A stretch of DNA of 13,061 bases, from positions 1 through 13,061 of the forward strand of contig JALQSY010000033.1 in assembly GCA_023264215.1 (NCBI GenBank), given 5' to 3'. This DNA comes from Candidatus Nanopelagicales bacterium. Its GTDB lineage: Bacteria; Actinomycetota; Actinomycetes; S36-B12. A program made the position numbers and the translations under genes. Below, piece by piece: positions 12,922 through 13,061 of the stretch. Within the stretch, counting starts at the first letter, position 1. Each line of letters starts with the position of its first letter. Below the pieces are notes generated by a model. The model made no database searches and was not told where the DNA came from. It worked only from the letters and a program-made list of their open reading frames with translations.

Positions 12922-13061
12922 GGGCCCACCCTAGGCATGTCTGCGGGCGCGTCCGGCATCCGCCACTCGACCTCGCGGGTGAAGGGCCGCAGTCCGCGGC
13001 CGGTGTAGGTGGCCAGGGCCGCGGGCCCGTCGAGCGTGCACGTGTGCACCCACACTCGTGA
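12918..13061 (-). CDS. GNAT family N-acetyltransferase, C-terminal end only
   Basis: Only 47 codons plus the TGA stop are in the window; the gene begins beyond the right edge. The visible end RVWVHTCTLDGPAALATYTG, continuing to FTREVEWRM, has the typical last strand-helix-strand of GNAT acetyltransferases. TCTLDGPAALATYTGRGL corresponds to the conserved (N/D)xxAxxxYxxxGF region, with Tyr as the likely general acid. It acetylates an unknown substrate with acetyl-CoA. The stop overlaps the DUF4190 GTG start (GTGA), so the two are co-transcribed. Only the fold family is claimed, since the acetyl-CoA-binding motif lies outside the window. Confidence 0.75.
   Translation of the reverse strand, partial: SRVWVHTCTLDGPAALATYTGRGLRPFTREVEWRMPDAPADMPRVGP
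12928..12933 (-). promoter_or_regulatory. Predicted -10 (TAGGGT) of the DUF4190 gene, inside the GNAT 3' end
   Basis: Read on the minus strand, TAGGGT fits TANNNT and is followed by GGGCCC and then GTG 12921, a six-base spacing. It lies inside the last codons of the GNAT gene, so it would be an internal promoter for DUF4190-EamA. Coincidence is possible because the coding sequence also constrains these bases. Confidence 0.4.

Noticed and set aside
1..13061. Mobile element, tRNA or prophage signals
   Set aside because: I saw no transposase, integrase, terminal repeats or tRNA-like fold, and composition is uniform across the window.

Overview
The window is very GC-rich (about 70% by eye) and densely packed with genes that use ATG or GTG starts. 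It comes from an actinobacterium. A clear mycothiol S-conjugate amidase gene (mca) shows that the host makes mycothiol, a thiol restricted to Actinomycetota. Several other families here (DUF4307, DUF3817, the DUF2786/HExxH pair, the long ChlI-like ATPase) are also typically actinobacterial. A SURF1 homologue points to aerobic respiration with a haem-copper oxidase. I see no insertion sequence, integrase, phage gene, tRNA, rRNA or CRISPR array. This looks like ordinary core chromosome. No clearly new multi-gene system is present; the least explained parts are a metallohydrolase/DUF2786 gene pair and the promoter architecture.

Layout from left to right. (1) The 5' part of a ChlI/MoxR-like AAA+ ATPase gene runs off the left edge on the minus strand. 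It is divergent, across fewer than 30 bases, from a FIST-domain sensor gene on the plus strand. (2) A two-gene plus-strand operon encodes an HExxH metallohydrolase-like protein and a DUF2786 protein. It ends tail-to-tail against a minus-strand cytochrome P450 gene, with the two stop codons sharing one CTAG. (3) The P450 gene is divergent from ilvA (threonine ammonia-lyase). A DrrAB-type ABC exporter pair follows ilvA. (4) The exporter converges, again through a shared CTAG, on greA, which is preceded by a DUF4307 membrane protein gene. DUF4307 is divergent from mca, which is followed by a small membrane protein gene and a SURF1 gene. The order greA, DUF4307 protein, mca, small protein matches the Rv1080c-Rv1083 block of Mycobacterium tuberculosis. 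(5) A DUF3817 membrane protein gene converges on a minus-strand operon made of a GNAT acetyltransferase (only its C-terminus is in the window), a Pro-rich DUF4190 membrane protein and an EamA-family transporter.

Regulation. Six genes have an exact TANNNT -10 hexamer ending 6 or 7 bases before the start codon, and four more have a one-mismatch version at the same place. This implies that most transcription units here make leaderless mRNAs, and it fixes most of the start codons. Genes inside operons instead use overlaps (ATGA, GTGA) or Shine-Dalgarno sequences. No stretch of more than 300 bases lacks a gene.
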